This document shows, piece by piece, positions 26,027-34,827 of a stretch of 64,000 nucleotides of DNA. Below the pieces are notes generated by a model, which was not told the origin of the DNA, did no database searches, and saw only the letters and a program-made list of their open reading frames with translations. The stretch's first letter is position 1; each line of letters starts with the position of its first letter. Position numbers and translations under genes: made by a program. Source of the DNA: an uncultured Dorea sp. (GTDB lineage: Bacteria; Bacillota; Clostridia; Lachnospirales; Lachnospiraceae); assembly GCA_910578495.1 (NCBI GenBank), contig CAJTRE010000005.1, positions 16,316-80,315 on the forward strand, in the 5' to 3' direction.

Positions 26027-26713
26027 CGCAGCGTTTAGGGTGCCGTCATGTGCTCTGGCAATGCGGTTTGCGATAGCGAGACCAAGTCCGGTTCCTTGTT
26101 TTTTATAAGTAATAAATGGTTCGAAGATGTGAGGAAGTTTTTCAGGAGAAATACCACAGCCATTATCGGTGATGGTAACAAGGAGCATATTGGCTTCTGT
26201 GTAAACTTCTAAGCTGACAGTTGACAAGGGGGATTTACAGTCTACTGCATCTTTGGCATTCGTAAGAAGATTCAAAAGTAATTGGCGCAGTTTTACAACG
26301 TCTGCCATTAATGGCGGGAGCTGTGGCTGAATACGGGAAGTAAATTGTAGTTTGGTGTCGACAATGGAAGAGGCAAAGGACAATGCCAGTGTTTTGAAGA
26401 AGGTATTGGCATCTATGGGGGAAAGTGTTAGTTTCTCGCCGTTATTGTATGAGGACAGTTCCTCTAAAAGTAGTTTCATATATTCAATATCCCCGCGAAG
26501 ACTCGACCAGTGTTTGTACTCCAAAACTTCCGGGTGCTGGGATTCTATGAATTGGAGTGTACTGTATACAAGAGTTAGTGGGTTGCGAATTTCGTGGCTG
26601 ATGGCGCTTAAACTCATTTGATGAGTTTCTAAAAGTCTTGTGAGAAGCTCTTTCTTCTCAGGACTTTCTGCCATGATTTGTTGTAATTTGTCGTAATCTG
26701 CTGTTGAAAACAT
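25976..26713 (-). CDS. Orphan soluble histidine kinase
   Basis: A 245-residue kinase with a HisKA domain (H40 in AISHEIRNPLTL) and HATPase (NLLTNAKDAV, DNGCGI, TGLGLAI). No membrane segment or sensor domain; the first 30 residues are a short helix. No response regulator is adjacent. It may be a phosphorelay kinase, for example one feeding Spo0A, as is common for orphan kinases in spore-lineage clostridia (inference). Convergent with the rhomboid gene. Confidence 0.85.
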   Translation of the reverse strand: MFSTADYDKLQQIMAESPEKKELLTRLLETHQMSLSAISHEIRNPLTLVYSTLQFIESQHPEVLEYKHWSSLRGDIEYMKLLLEELSSYNNGEKLTLSPIDANTFFKTLALSFASSIVDTKLQFTSRIQPQLPPLMADVVKLRQLLLNLLTNAKDAVDCKSPLSTVSLEVYTEANMLLVTITDNGCGISPEKLPHIFEPFITYKKQGTGLGLAIANRIARAHDGTLNAASTPGTSTVFTLTLPIQ

Positions 26714-26798
26714 AGTAAATACCGCCTTTCTCAGTTTACCAGTTTAACATCGGCGGTTAAAATAATCAATTATAATTTTTAAAGAGAGGGAACAAGAT

Positions 26799-27206
26799 AT
26801 GAAAGATGAAAAATGTATTTTTTGTAAGCTTGCTAATGGAGACATTCCTACTGCAACACTGTATGAGGATGATGATTTCAGAGTGATTCTGGATGCAGGT
26901 CCGGCATCGAAAGGACATGCGTTGATTCTTCCGAAAGAGCATTATGCCAATTTGTATGAGTTGGACGATGAGCTGGCAGCCAAGGTTCTCGTGCTGGCGA
27001 AGAAAATGATTACAAAGCTTACGGATATTCTGGGCTGTGATGGATATAATATCGTTCAAAATAATGGAGAAGCGGCAGGACAGACGGTATTTCATTTTCA
27101 TTTACACATGATTCCGAGATATAAAGATGATCATGTAGGACTTGGATGGCCGATGGGGGAATTGACAGAGGAAGATAAAGAAGATATTCTCTCAAAGATC
27201 AAGTAA
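26799..27206 (+). CDS. HIT-family nucleotide hydrolase
   Basis: A 135-residue histidine-triad protein: H99-F-H101-L-H103 (HFHLHMIPRY) is the catalytic triad, with C6 and C9 in the N-terminal CIFC zinc motif. Acts on adenosine nucleotide conjugates such as Ap4A or AMP-lysine. AGAGAGGG ribosome site. Divergent from the kinase gene. Confidence 0.9.
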   Translation: MKDEKCIFCKLANGDIPTATLYEDDDFRVILDAGPASKGHALILPKEHYANLYELDDELAAKVLVLAKKMITKLTDILGCDGYNIVQNNGEAAGQTVFHFHLHMIPRYKDDHVGLGWPMGELTEEDKEDILSKIK

Positions 27207-27242
27207 ATTTCTAAAACTGTACAGAAAGAGAAGGATAGATAA

Positions 27243-27788
27243 GTGGTGGTAAAGTCGATCGGCAGGGCTGCATTTGATGCAGTTTATGAAAGTAATGCTG
27301 ATGTCGTATATCGTACAGCACTGTATTACTCCGGAAATCATCATGCAGCAGAGGAAATTACACAGACGGTATTTTTAAAATTATACATAAACATGGAACA
27401 TGTAAATATGAAAGTGGTTCGTTCATGGCTGATTACGACTGCAAAGTATGCTGCGCTGAATTATAACAGAGACAGTTTGCGTGAAATTCCAACAGAGGAG
27501 ACCGTAGTTAAGAAAGAATATGTGGAAAGCTTGGAAGACGGCTATATCAAAAAATTACGGGAGAAAGAATATCAGGAATTGGCAGGAAACATATTTGCAG
27601 AATTATATCGTGTGAATGAACGTTGGTACGACGCTGTTACGATTACTTATTTTCTGGAAAAGCCACAGAAAGAGGTGGCAGAGATTATGGGAATATCGTT
27701 GGAGGTTCTGCATGGTATACTGTATCGAGCAAAACAGTGGATCAGAAAAAATTATGCAGAAGAGTTTGCTTATTTGAATGACGCGTAA
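27243..27788 (+). CDS. ECF-like RNA polymerase sigma factor
   Basis: A 181-residue sigma-70 protein. Region 2 (about 8-75) includes YRTALYYSGNHHAAEEITQT; region 4 (about 130-175) holds FLEKPQKEVAEIMGISLEVL. Start is GTG. No anti-sigma factor is directly linked; the DUF4367 membrane protein at 29048 lies across MurG and could be the partner (inference). Ends at a strong terminator that overlaps the stop codon. Confidence 0.8.
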   Translation: MVVKSIGRAAFDAVYESNADVVYRTALYYSGNHHAAEEITQTVFLKLYINMEHVNMKVVRSWLITTAKYAALNYNRDSLREIPTEETVVKKEYVESLEDGYIKKLREKEYQELAGNIFAELYRVNERWYDAVTITYFLEKPQKEVAEIMGISLEVLHGILYRAKQWIRKNYAEEFAYLNDA

Positions 27789-27820
27789 AAATAGGTGCCA
27801 GATGGGCACCTATTTTGTGT
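27787..27820 (+). terminator. Intrinsic terminator
   Basis: 12-bp stem AAAATAGGTGCC/GGCACCTATTTT with a short loop and TTTT; the first base of the stem is in the sigma stop codon. It can work in both directions because the left arm is A-rich. Confidence 0.9.
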
Positions 27821-27845
27821 AAATATATTGCGGCAGTAAATGAAA

Positions 27846-28910
27846 CTATTTGCTTACAGACTCAATTAGATCGATAATCGTGTCGATAGAATTCTGCTGT
27901 GAAGACTGTTTCATCGTTTGAATGTACGATTCTCTGTTCTCGTAGAGATGGTTTATGGAAGAAAGCAGGACTTCGCTGTTTAGCTCTTCTTCTTCCAGTA
28001 CGATACTAAAGCCTTGTCTCTCAAAAGAACGGGCATTCAAAATCTGATCGCCGCGGCTTGCGTTTGCAGACAATGGAATTAAAAGGTTCGGCTTATGAAG
28101 GGCAAGCAGCTCGCAGATTGCATTTGCTCCGGCTCTTGAAATGACAATGTCTGTAATGGCGAATAAGTCTTTCAGTTCATCTTTGATATATTCAAACTGT
28201 GCGTAGCCTTTCAGGTCTTTTAAAGATTCATCAAGTTTACCGCGTCCACAGAGATGGATAACCTGATAGGATTTTAATAATTCCGGAAGAATGGCTCGAA
28301 CGGCGTCATTCACAACGACAGAGCCAAGGCTTCCGCCCACGATCATGATGACTGGTTTATCTTCTGCAAATCCAAGAAATTCCCGAGCCTTATATTTGTC
28401 TCCGGCTAATAATTCCTGACGGATTGGTGAACCAGTAAGAATAGCTTTGCCCTCCGGAAGATGCTCTAATGTCTCCGGGAAATTGCAACACACCTTGGTA
28501 GCGGCGGATAGAGACAGTTTGTTGGCGAGTCCGGGCGTCATATCGGATTCATGGATAATGGTCGGCACGCGGCGGCTTTTTCCGGCGAGGACGACAGGGA
28601 CCGATACAAATCCTCCTTTGGAGAAGATGACGTCCGGTTTTAGGATTTTGACTAATTTTTTGGCATCGCTGAGTCCTTTGACCACTCGGAATGGATCGGT
28701 AAAGTTCTGTAGGCTGAAATATCGCCGCAGTTTTCCAGTAGCGATTCCATGATAAGGAATTCCGAACTGTTCGATCAGTTCTTTTTCGATTCCATTGTAA
28801 GAACCGATATAGTGAATATCATATTGTAATTCTTTTAAACGTGGAAGGAGAGCAATGTTAGGAGTAACATGACCAGCAGTGCCGCCTCCGGTTAAAATGA
28901 TTCGTTTCAT
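27846..28910 (-). CDS. murG: UDP-GlcNAc:lipid I transferase
   Basis: A 354-residue GT28 glycosyltransferase that makes lipid II at the inner face of the membrane. Visible: GGGTAGHVTPNIAL near the N-terminus, the acceptor GGFVSVPV and the donor-site motifs GGSLGS and SRAGANAICELL. The start is ATG at 28910 with GGGAGG upstream; the longer frame begins upstream without a ribosome site. Alone on the minus strand. Confidence 0.95.
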   Translation of the reverse strand: MKRIILTGGGTAGHVTPNIALLPRLKELQYDIHYIGSYNGIEKELIEQFGIPYHGIATGKLRRYFSLQNFTDPFRVVKGLSDAKKLVKILKPDVIFSKGGFVSVPVVLAGKSRRVPTIIHESDMTPGLANKLSLSAATKVCCNFPETLEHLPEGKAILTGSPIRQELLAGDKYKAREFLGFAEDKPVIMIVGGSLGSVVVNDAVRAILPELLKSYQVIHLCGRGKLDESLKDLKGYAQFEYIKDELKDLFAITDIVISRAGANAICELLALHKPNLLIPLSANASRGDQILNARSFERQGFSIVLEEEELNSEVLLSSINHLYENRESYIQTMKQSSQQNSIDTIIDLIESVSK

Positions 28911-29047
28911 AGTGACCTCCCGAATATTTGCATTTACCATATGTATATGTGATGATAACGGTATTATAGTTATATTATACGTTACTGATGGGTTTGGTCA
29001 AGAGAAAGAGTAAGTAGTTTATTTATTTTTAGCGAGGTAGAGCAGAC

Positions 29048-29878
29048 ATGAAGGACAGAAGAAATCTTCTGGAGCAACAGATAAGAACCAAGATGTGGGA
29101 AGAGGCAGACAAAATTGAGGAGATTGTGGAAGCTTCTGGTCAGGAAGGGATGTCTGATGAAAAGAAGCGTTCGATAAAGGAAAATCTGGAAAAAGAGATT
29201 GAAGATTTTGAAGTACAGAAACTTCTGAAGCAATTGCCGGAGCGGTATCAAAGAGCAATTGTGGCAGGGCTTGCTACGGAGGAAAAGAAGGTTTATAGAC
29301 AAAGAAAACGGCAGGTTTATTTTATTGCCTGTGCGGTTCTTGTTCTTGTGTTGGCAGTCGGAATTACCAGTATGGGAGGACCGAAACAAGTGATAGAGAT
29401 TATGAAGCGGTCGGTCGGAGAACGGGAAGTGGTGCAGGTAGATTCCGGCAAGGATAATCTTACGCTTAGTACAGAGGATGAGGAAGCGGCTTATCAGAAA
29501 GTGGAGGATGAGTTTGGAATAAACCCGGTCAGACCTGCTTTGTTTCCAAAAGGGGTTACGTTTGTATCAGCAGATATTCAGAAGGAGGTGCAGGCGGCAG
29601 AATTTATATATGAATACCGGGGAGAACGTATTGTATATATTATCAATATGTCATTTGGTAAGGATTCATGGGGAGTGGATGTGGAAGACAAGGTGACAGA
29701 CCAATATTATAAAAATAAAGATGATGTAAAAATTGAAATTAAGGAATATCAGCCTCATGGTCTGGACGAAAAAAGGTATTCTATAGGCTTTAGTTATCAA
29801 AAAGGGGAATACTTTTTAATGGGGACAATGTCCAAAGAAGATATGGAATTAATCATAAAAAATTTATATTTTTATTAA
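29048..29878 (+). CDS. DUF4367-type membrane protein
   Basis: A 276-residue protein with a cytoplasmic helical N-terminus (1-90), one membrane helix (about 97-116, YFIACAVLVLVLAVGITSMG) and an outer domain that looks like DUF4367 (YEYRGERIVYIINM). Such proteins often act as anti-sigma-like or envelope-sensing partners. It could pair with the sigma factor at 27243, which is separated only by murG on the other strand. Confidence 0.65.
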   Translation: MKDRRNLLEQQIRTKMWEEADKIEEIVEASGQEGMSDEKKRSIKENLEKEIEDFEVQKLLKQLPERYQRAIVAGLATEEKKVYRQRKRQVYFIACAVLVLVLAVGITSMGGPKQVIEIMKRSVGEREVVQVDSGKDNLTLSTEDEEAAYQKVEDEFGINPVRPALFPKGVTFVSADIQKEVQAAEFIYEYRGERIVYIINMSFGKDSWGVDVEDKVTDQYYKNKDDVKIEIKEYQPHGLDEKRYSIGFSYQKGEYFLMGTMSKEDMELIIKNLYFY

Positions 29879-29945
29879 AACAGCGTTAGTTTTTGGAAAG
29901 TTATGTGTCTTATATTATAGAAGGACTTAGTTAAGGAGGAAACAT

Positions 29946-30419
29946 ATGAGAAAACGTATGGCAAGTATTGGATGTACCTTTTTGTTATTGGCATGTCTTG
30001 TGGGAGTAGTCTCCGTAAGGACAGAAGCGGAGGAACTGCCGGTGATCGATCATTCTTATCTGACACATGAGACAGAATCTGTCGGAGAGGTGTTAAGAAA
30101 TACTCGGGGAGAGGATTTGATGACTGGGTATTCAAAGGTACGAAGCTTAGGAAACGGTATGCTGTATGCGGGAGGAAGCACGATCGCAGCACATATTGTA
30201 GAGAAGGTAGGAGTAGCGGTTATGGTAGAAAGAGCTCTGGAAGGGGATACTGTGTGGGAGTTTTACGATGGCTGGCAAAGCTTTCATGAGAATACGGACC
30301 GGATAGCGTCAAATAAAAAAATGTCTGTGGAAAGCGGATATTACTATCGAGTAAGATGTATTCATTCGGCCAATAATGATGTAAGCAGCAGTTTTACGAA
30401 TGGTGTATACGTTGAATAA
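29946..30419 (+). CDS. Secreted hypothetical protein (DUF6147-like)
   Basis: A 157-residue protein with a signal peptide (1-28; note C10 and C19 in the hydrophobic part), then a beta-rich domain ending in YYYRVRCIHSANNDVSSSFT. The length and shape fit the small exported DUF6147 proteins of Lachnospiraceae; this name is from memory. TAAGGAGGAAA ribosome site. Function unknown. Confidence 0.65.
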   Translation: MRKRMASIGCTFLLLACLVGVVSVRTEAEELPVIDHSYLTHETESVGEVLRNTRGEDLMTGYSKVRSLGNGMLYAGGSTIAAHIVEKVGVAVMVERALEGDTVWEFYDGWQSFHENTDRIASNKKMSVESGYYYRVRCIHSANNDVSSSFTNGVYVE

Positions 30420-30423
30420 TTAA

Positions 30424-30603
30424 AATGTAACTATTCAGCCATAACAACTCGAGTTTCGACTGTTACACAGTCTTTTACACTGCTTACGCAGTAAAACTCT
30501 CGTTTATGGCTAAACGCCATATGCTGATTATATCATACAGTCTTCTGCAAGCAAGCTTGCACATCCTGTCTGCTATATCAGCGCATGGCTGAATAGTTAC
30601 ATT
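30424..30603. repeat. MITE-like palindromic repeat A (about 180 bp)
   Basis: Bounded by a perfect 19-base terminal inverted repeat (AATGTAACTATTCAGCCAT and its complement). The interior has further small hairpins, and no coding. It starts 5 bases after the previous gene stop. Possible mobile non-autonomous element or a RNA hairpin repeat. Confidence 0.75.
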
Positions 30604-30627
30604 AAAATGTATCTGTAGACGAAATAA

Positions 30628-30780
30628 CGGACATTTTAAGAATCCTTGTGACAGGCGCCGTTCACAGCGCAAGAAAAACTCTTAAATATATTTTCAAGAC
30701 CTTACATTGTGAAACCAGGAAGGTTCCCTATAGGGAAAAGTCGTTGTGCGGCGCCTGTCACAAGGATTCTGAAATGTCCG
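30628..30780. repeat. MITE-like palindromic repeat B (about 150 bp)
   Basis: Terminal arms of about 32 bases are inverted and almost perfect (CGGACATTTTAAGAATCC and on to GACAGGCGCCG, facing CGGCGCCTGTC and on to AATGTCCG, one indel). Unrelated to repeat A but only 24 bases away. No coding inside. It could also serve as a bidirectional terminator between the flanking convergent genes. Confidence 0.75.
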
Positions 30781-30793
30781 ATATAAGTTTGAT

Positions 30794-31039
30794 TTATACT
30801 CTGCCTGTTGCTTCTTTCAGCGCATAAGCAAGCTGATCCGGACAGGATGTAGACTTGTTGCCACAGGTAATTCCCTGGAGACGGGAGATGGCGTCTTCTA
30901 CGTTCATGCCCTGTACAAGTTGTCCGATTCCTTTTAAGTTACCGTTGCAGCCACCAAGAAATTCTACATTCTGAATCACATCATTTTCCACATCTACACG
31001 AATAAGTTTTGAGCAGACACCGACTGGTCTATAGTCCAT
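30794..31039 (-). CDS. TSCPD domain protein (TIGR03905-like)
   Basis: An 81-residue protein with VCSKLIRVDVENDVIQNVEF, GGCNGNLKGIGQLVQG and the closing TSCPDQLAYAL motif. Related domains occur at the end of ribonucleotide reductases; the free-standing form has three or four conserved Cys and is thought to bind metal or nucleotide. Function not established. Good GGAGGTACTT ribosome site on the minus strand. Confidence 0.85.
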   Translation of the reverse strand: MDYRPVGVCSKLIRVDVENDVIQNVEFLGGCNGNLKGIGQLVQGMNVEDAISRLQGITCGNKSTSCPDQLAYALKEATGRV

Positions 31040-31147
31040 AATTTAAGTACCTCCGTTACAAATTATATAATTGAAATATCTACAAGAGAGTATAGCAGAT
31101 TTAGAGAAAGAATGCCACAATTATCTGGATGAATCATTGATGGCACG

Positions 31148-31176
31148 TTGCTATCTATCTTTAAACATGGTATATT
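31148..31176 (+). promoter_or_regulatory. Promoter of the phosphoglucomutase gene
   Basis: TTGCTA, a 17-base spacer and TATATT, 56 bases before the start codon. Confidence 0.6.
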
Positions 31177-31231
31177 ATTGTTAGTTTTATAAGTTACATA
31201 AAAAGAAATGAAATAGCAGGGAGTGATCGAT

Positions 31232-32914
31232 ATGTATCAGGAAGAATACAAACGTTGGATGGAAGCAGATTTAGAGGATGCGGATTTAAAACCGGAATTG
31301 TCCAGAATCGCAGAGGATGACAATGAGATTAAGGAACGTTTTGCCGTAGCGCTTAAGTTTGGAACGGCAGGACTTCGCGGTGTGTTAGGCGCAGGAACGA
31401 ACCGTATGAATATCTATGTTGTACGTCAGGCAACACAGGGACTTGCAAACTGGGTAAAAACACAGGGAGGCAGTCAGACGGTGGCGATCAGTTATGACAG
31501 TCGTCTGAAAAGTGATATTTTTGCCAAGACGGCGGCAGGAGTATTGGCGGCAAATGGAATCAATGTAAGAATCTATGACGCATTGATGCCGGTGCCGGCG
31601 CTTTCTTTTGCGACACGCTATTATGAGTGCAATGCGGGTATTATGGTGACAGCTTCTCATAATCCTGCAAAATACAATGGATATAAGGCATATGGTCCGG
31701 ATGGATGTCAGATGACGGACGACGCAGCGGCTATTGTATATGCTGAGATTCAGAAAACGGATGTTCTTACAGGGGCAAAGTACATCTCTTTTGCCGAGGG
31801 AGTGGAGAAAGGGCTGATTCGTTTTGTTGGAGATGACTGTAAGAAAGCGCTCTATGAGGCGATTGAATCCCGCCAGGTACGTCCGGGACTTTGCAAGACG
31901 GCAGGTTTGAAACTTGTATATAGCCCGCTAAATGGTGCAGGTCTTGTGCCGGTAACACAGGTGTTAAAAGATATTGGTATTACAGATATTACGATCGTGC
32001 CGGATCAGGAGTATCCGAATGGATATTTTACAACGTGCAGTTATCCGAATCCGGAGATTTTTGAAGCATTAGAGCAGGGATTAAATCTTGCAAAAGAGAC
32101 AGGGGCAGACTTAATGCTTGCGACCGATCCGGATGCAGACCGCGTTGGTATTGCCATGAAATGTCCGGATGGTTCTTATGAACTTGTAAGTGGTAATGAA
32201 GTGGGCGTTCTTCTTCTTGACTATATTTGTGCAGGACGTATTGAGAAAGGAACCATGCCAAAGAACCCGGTAGCGGTAAAATCTATCGTGACAACGCCGC
32301 TTGCAGATGCAGTTGCAGAACACTACGGCGTAGAGCTTCGTAATGTTCTGACCGGTTTCAAATGGATTGGAGATCAGATTGCCCGGCTTGAAGCGGCAGG
32401 CGAGGTTGACAGTTTCATCTTCGGATTTGAGGAGAGTTATGGATATCTTGCAGGTCCGTATGTGCGTGACAAAGACGCTGTTATCGGTTCTATGTTAATT
32501 TGCGAGATGGCGGCTTACTATAGAAGTATCGGAAGCTCTCTCAAACAGAGAATGGAGGAAATCTATCAAGAGTATGGCCGTTACCTCAACAAAGTTGACA
32601 GTTTTGAGTTCCCGGGACTTAGCGGAATGGATAAGATGGCGGACATTATGCAGAATCTTCGTCAGAATCCGCTGACGGAGATTGCGGGAATTAAGGTTAT
32701 CGAGGCGGCTGATTATGAGAAACCGGAAGAGACAGGACTTCCGGCCGCGAATGTTTTGATCTATAAACTGGAAGATGGAGCGACAGTGATTGTCCGGCCA
32801 TCCGGTACGGAGCCGAAGATTAAAGTTTATTATACAACGCTTGGTAAAGATCTTGCAGAGGCTCAGGCGCAGAAAGATAAACTGGCAGAAAGTTTAAAAC
32901 CAATATTGGAATAG
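31232..32914 (+). CDS. pgcA: Phosphoglucomutase/phosphomannomutase
   Basis: A 560-residue alpha-D-phosphohexomutase that interconverts glucose 1-phosphate and 6-phosphate. Order of sites: TASHNPAKYNGYK (phosphoserine), DPDADRVG (Mg), GFEESYGY (sugar) and RPSGTEPKIKVYY (phosphate). Start ATG 31232 has AGGGAGTG upstream. It would feed glycogen synthesis via GlgC/GlgD at 45.7-48.1 kb and supply cell-wall sugars. Closed by its own terminator. Confidence 0.95.
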   Translation: MYQEEYKRWMEADLEDADLKPELSRIAEDDNEIKERFAVALKFGTAGLRGVLGAGTNRMNIYVVRQATQGLANWVKTQGGSQTVAISYDSRLKSDIFAKTAAGVLAANGINVRIYDALMPVPALSFATRYYECNAGIMVTASHNPAKYNGYKAYGPDGCQMTDDAAAIVYAEIQKTDVLTGAKYISFAEGVEKGLIRFVGDDCKKALYEAIESRQVRPGLCKTAGLKLVYSPLNGAGLVPVTQVLKDIGITDITIVPDQEYPNGYFTTCSYPNPEIFEALEQGLNLAKETGADLMLATDPDADRVGIAMKCPDGSYELVSGNEVGVLLLDYICAGRIEKGTMPKNPVAVKSIVTTPLADAVAEHYGVELRNVLTGFKWIGDQIARLEAAGEVDSFIFGFEESYGYLAGPYVRDKDAVIGSMLICEMAAYYRSIGSSLKQRMEEIYQEYGRYLNKVDSFEFPGLSGMDKMADIMQNLRQNPLTEIAGIKVIEAADYEKPEETGLPAANVLIYKLEDGATVIVRPSGTEPKIKVYYTTLGKDLAEAQAQKDKLAESLKPILE

Positions 32915-32936
32915 AAAGTAAATATGTAAATTACGA

Positions 32937-32972
32937 AAAGTCCCGAGTTGATTTCGGGACTTTAAAATTTTG
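32937..32972 (+). terminator. Intrinsic terminator of pgcA
   Basis: AAAGTCCCGA/TCGGGACTTT stem with a 7-base loop, then AAAATTTT. Confidence 0.85.
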
Positions 32973-33347
32973 CGATTGAAAATAAATTGTTTTTAACTAT
33001 AATTAAGCAAATATCAAGTTTTTCATAAAATATCCCGTCAACTTAGTAATAATTTCCAGCGTAATAGTAAGTTCTTCACGCTTCTCTATAGATACAAATG
33101 ACTTGGAGTGTGTTGCTTTTGAGGATGTCTTTATTTTTTCGATAATGAGAATTTGCTCATTTATGTTTTAAATATATTGACAATAAGATAAAAAATTATT
33201 CTTTATCTAAATATATAAGATAAAAATAATGATTATATAAATTGTAAATATATAAATTTAAATTATCAAAAAATATTTACTTTTTTATAAAAATATGTTA
33301 TTCTTTAGTTAGGAGTAATGAAAATTCGAAAAAAGGAGGCGGTTTTT
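32973..33347. other. AT-rich non-coding gap
   Basis: About 375 bases, extremely AT-rich in the second half, with no gene recognised on either strand. It holds the presumed promoter of the following exported protein (TAAAAATATG-TTATTCTTTAG region), but no clear hexamers could be assigned. Marks the left border of a low-GC two-gene island. Confidence 0.5.
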
Positions 33348-34142
33348 ATGAAGAAAAAAAGGAAGCAAATAGTAGTGATCATTTTGGTGGGAATCATATT
33401 ATTTTCTGTAAGTGCTAAACCTGTACATGTGCATGCTTCAGATTTTTGTGATTTGGAGAAAATATTATTGCGAGTAGAGACTAAGAGTCCTATTGCAAAA
33501 ATCGAAAAACAAGAAAACCGATTACAAAAAATACTTGATAATATTAATGAAAAAGATGGATTTACAGAAGAAGAATTAGCAAAAATCTCTGAGGTAGCAG
33601 CAATTGAGACAAACACATTAGTTGAAGATAATATGGAAATTACGGAGTATGTGTTGGAACCCAAAGAGGAACTGGCAATAATCAATAGGGAAGACGGAAG
33701 CAAGGAATATGTAAATAGGAAAATAGTGTATAGCATGGTTAAAGATGTTGGGACTACATCTAGTACAGCTACAATAAATAAGGTTTATTTTAAGACTGAA
33801 TTAACTTATTTTCATTTTAATGCGGGAAAAAAGGGACATAATTATGTAAAATTAATTCAAACCGATTGTCGTATTAATAGCGGATATGCTAATTTAAGTA
33901 CTCTTCAAGCTGTTTATAATGCTAGTGGTACACAATATAATGAAGATGCGAAAGAAGTTAAAGTGGGAGGAAGTGAGTCAGGTGCTGCTCGTATCCATAA
34001 TGTAAATGGTAATGGGTTATATTCATATCAAACGACAACTAAGTATTATTATAATTTGGTGGCAAGTAATAGTGTGATTAAAGTAACAATGAAGTTGAAA
34101 TTTAAAACTGGAACAGTTAAAACATATAATATAAAGATTTAG
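33348..34142 (+). CDS. Secreted hypothetical protein
   Basis: A 264-residue exported protein: basic start KKKRKQ, hydrophobic core (about 8-24) and an AxA-type site near HVHAS. A helical Glu/Lys-rich segment (30-100) is followed by a beta-rich domain (about 125-264) rich in Tyr, Asn, Ser and Thr. Not recognised. No transpeptidase or hydrolase motif and only one Cys pair candidate (the Cys after the signal and CRI). AAAAGGAGGCGG ribosome site. AT-rich compared with neighbours, so probably acquired. Likely co-transcribed with the membrane protein that follows. Confidence 0.65.
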   Translation: MKKKRKQIVVIILVGIILFSVSAKPVHVHASDFCDLEKILLRVETKSPIAKIEKQENRLQKILDNINEKDGFTEEELAKISEVAAIETNTLVEDNMEITEYVLEPKEELAIINREDGSKEYVNRKIVYSMVKDVGTTSSTATINKVYFKTELTYFHFNAGKKGHNYVKLIQTDCRINSGYANLSTLQAVYNASGTQYNEDAKEVKVGGSESGAARIHNVNGNGLYSYQTTTKYYYNLVASNSVIKVTMKLKFKTGTVKTYNIKI

Positions 34143-34183
34143 TAAATGTAAAGAGCAGCCTTTGGATTATGGAGGAAAAAGCT

Positions 34184-34648
34184 ATGAAAAAATATATGAC
34201 TTTAATTGGGATATATGCGTTAAGTGTGGTTTATATGATTACTTATGTAGTATCAATTATTGGGTATCATATAAGTGCGTTTAATGATTTTTTCTTAAAG
34301 CATTTTTCTTTATACTATTTTGGAAAACATGTAATCAGTATTATATTTTTTGCTTTATTTGGGATATTAGCAGTTCATTTTTGTAAGTTTCCGAAACAGG
34401 GGAAGCAGGAGATTGTTATTGATTTACTTATAATTGATTTACCAGCGTTATTAGGTGTGACCATTTATTTTTGGTGGGGGAAGTTAGGGAATATAATTAG
34501 TGGGAGTTCATTAAATGGTTCGTGGCTAGATCTTTTTCTAACGGATGAGAATTTTCATCAGACTGCTATGATTATTGGAAGCATTATGCTGGGAGTGGAA
34601 ATAATGCGGTATATTGAGTGTTTTAAACATAAATCAGAGTTGATTTGA
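34184..34648 (+). CDS. Small integral membrane protein (four segments)
   Basis: A 154-residue hydrophobic protein with four predicted membrane helices at about 4-28, 45-65, 85-105 and 128-145. Not recognised. Start ATG 34184 (MKKYMTL) is chosen for the GGAGGAAAA just upstream; the earlier ATG at 34169 has none. It lies 41 bases after the exported protein gene and is closed by a terminator. Could be an immunity or anchor partner; no evidence beyond position. Confidence 0.6.
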   Translation: MKKYMTLIGIYALSVVYMITYVVSIIGYHISAFNDFFLKHFSLYYFGKHVISIIFFALFGILAVHFCKFPKQGKQEIVIDLLIIDLPALLGVTIYFWWGKLGNIISGSSLNGSWLDLFLTDENFHQTAMIIGSIMLGVEIMRYIECFKHKSELI

Positions 34649-34672
34649 TTTAAAAATGTATTCCACATAAAA

Positions 34673-34716
34673 GGGCGCCGAATCATCTTATTAGTTGAGA
34701 CGGCGCTCATATTTTA
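34673..34716 (+). terminator. Hairpin terminator
   Basis: GGGCGCCG/CGGCGCTC stem with a 20-base loop and ATATTTTATTT tail. Confidence 0.7.
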
Positions 34717-34764
34717 TTTGTGTAAAAATTATAGCAATCCCTAAGTTCCTGCTCAAAGCTACCC

Positions 34765-34793
34765 TTTAAAAAATTTTTTAAATATGTTATAAT
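34765..34793 (+). promoter_or_regulatory. Promoter of asnS
   Basis: TTTAAA, 17-base spacer, TATAAT; 35 bases before the start codon. Confidence 0.5.
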
Positions 34794-34827
34794 ACCTCAA
34801 AGTGTGAGAAAGAAGGAGGCGGTAGAA

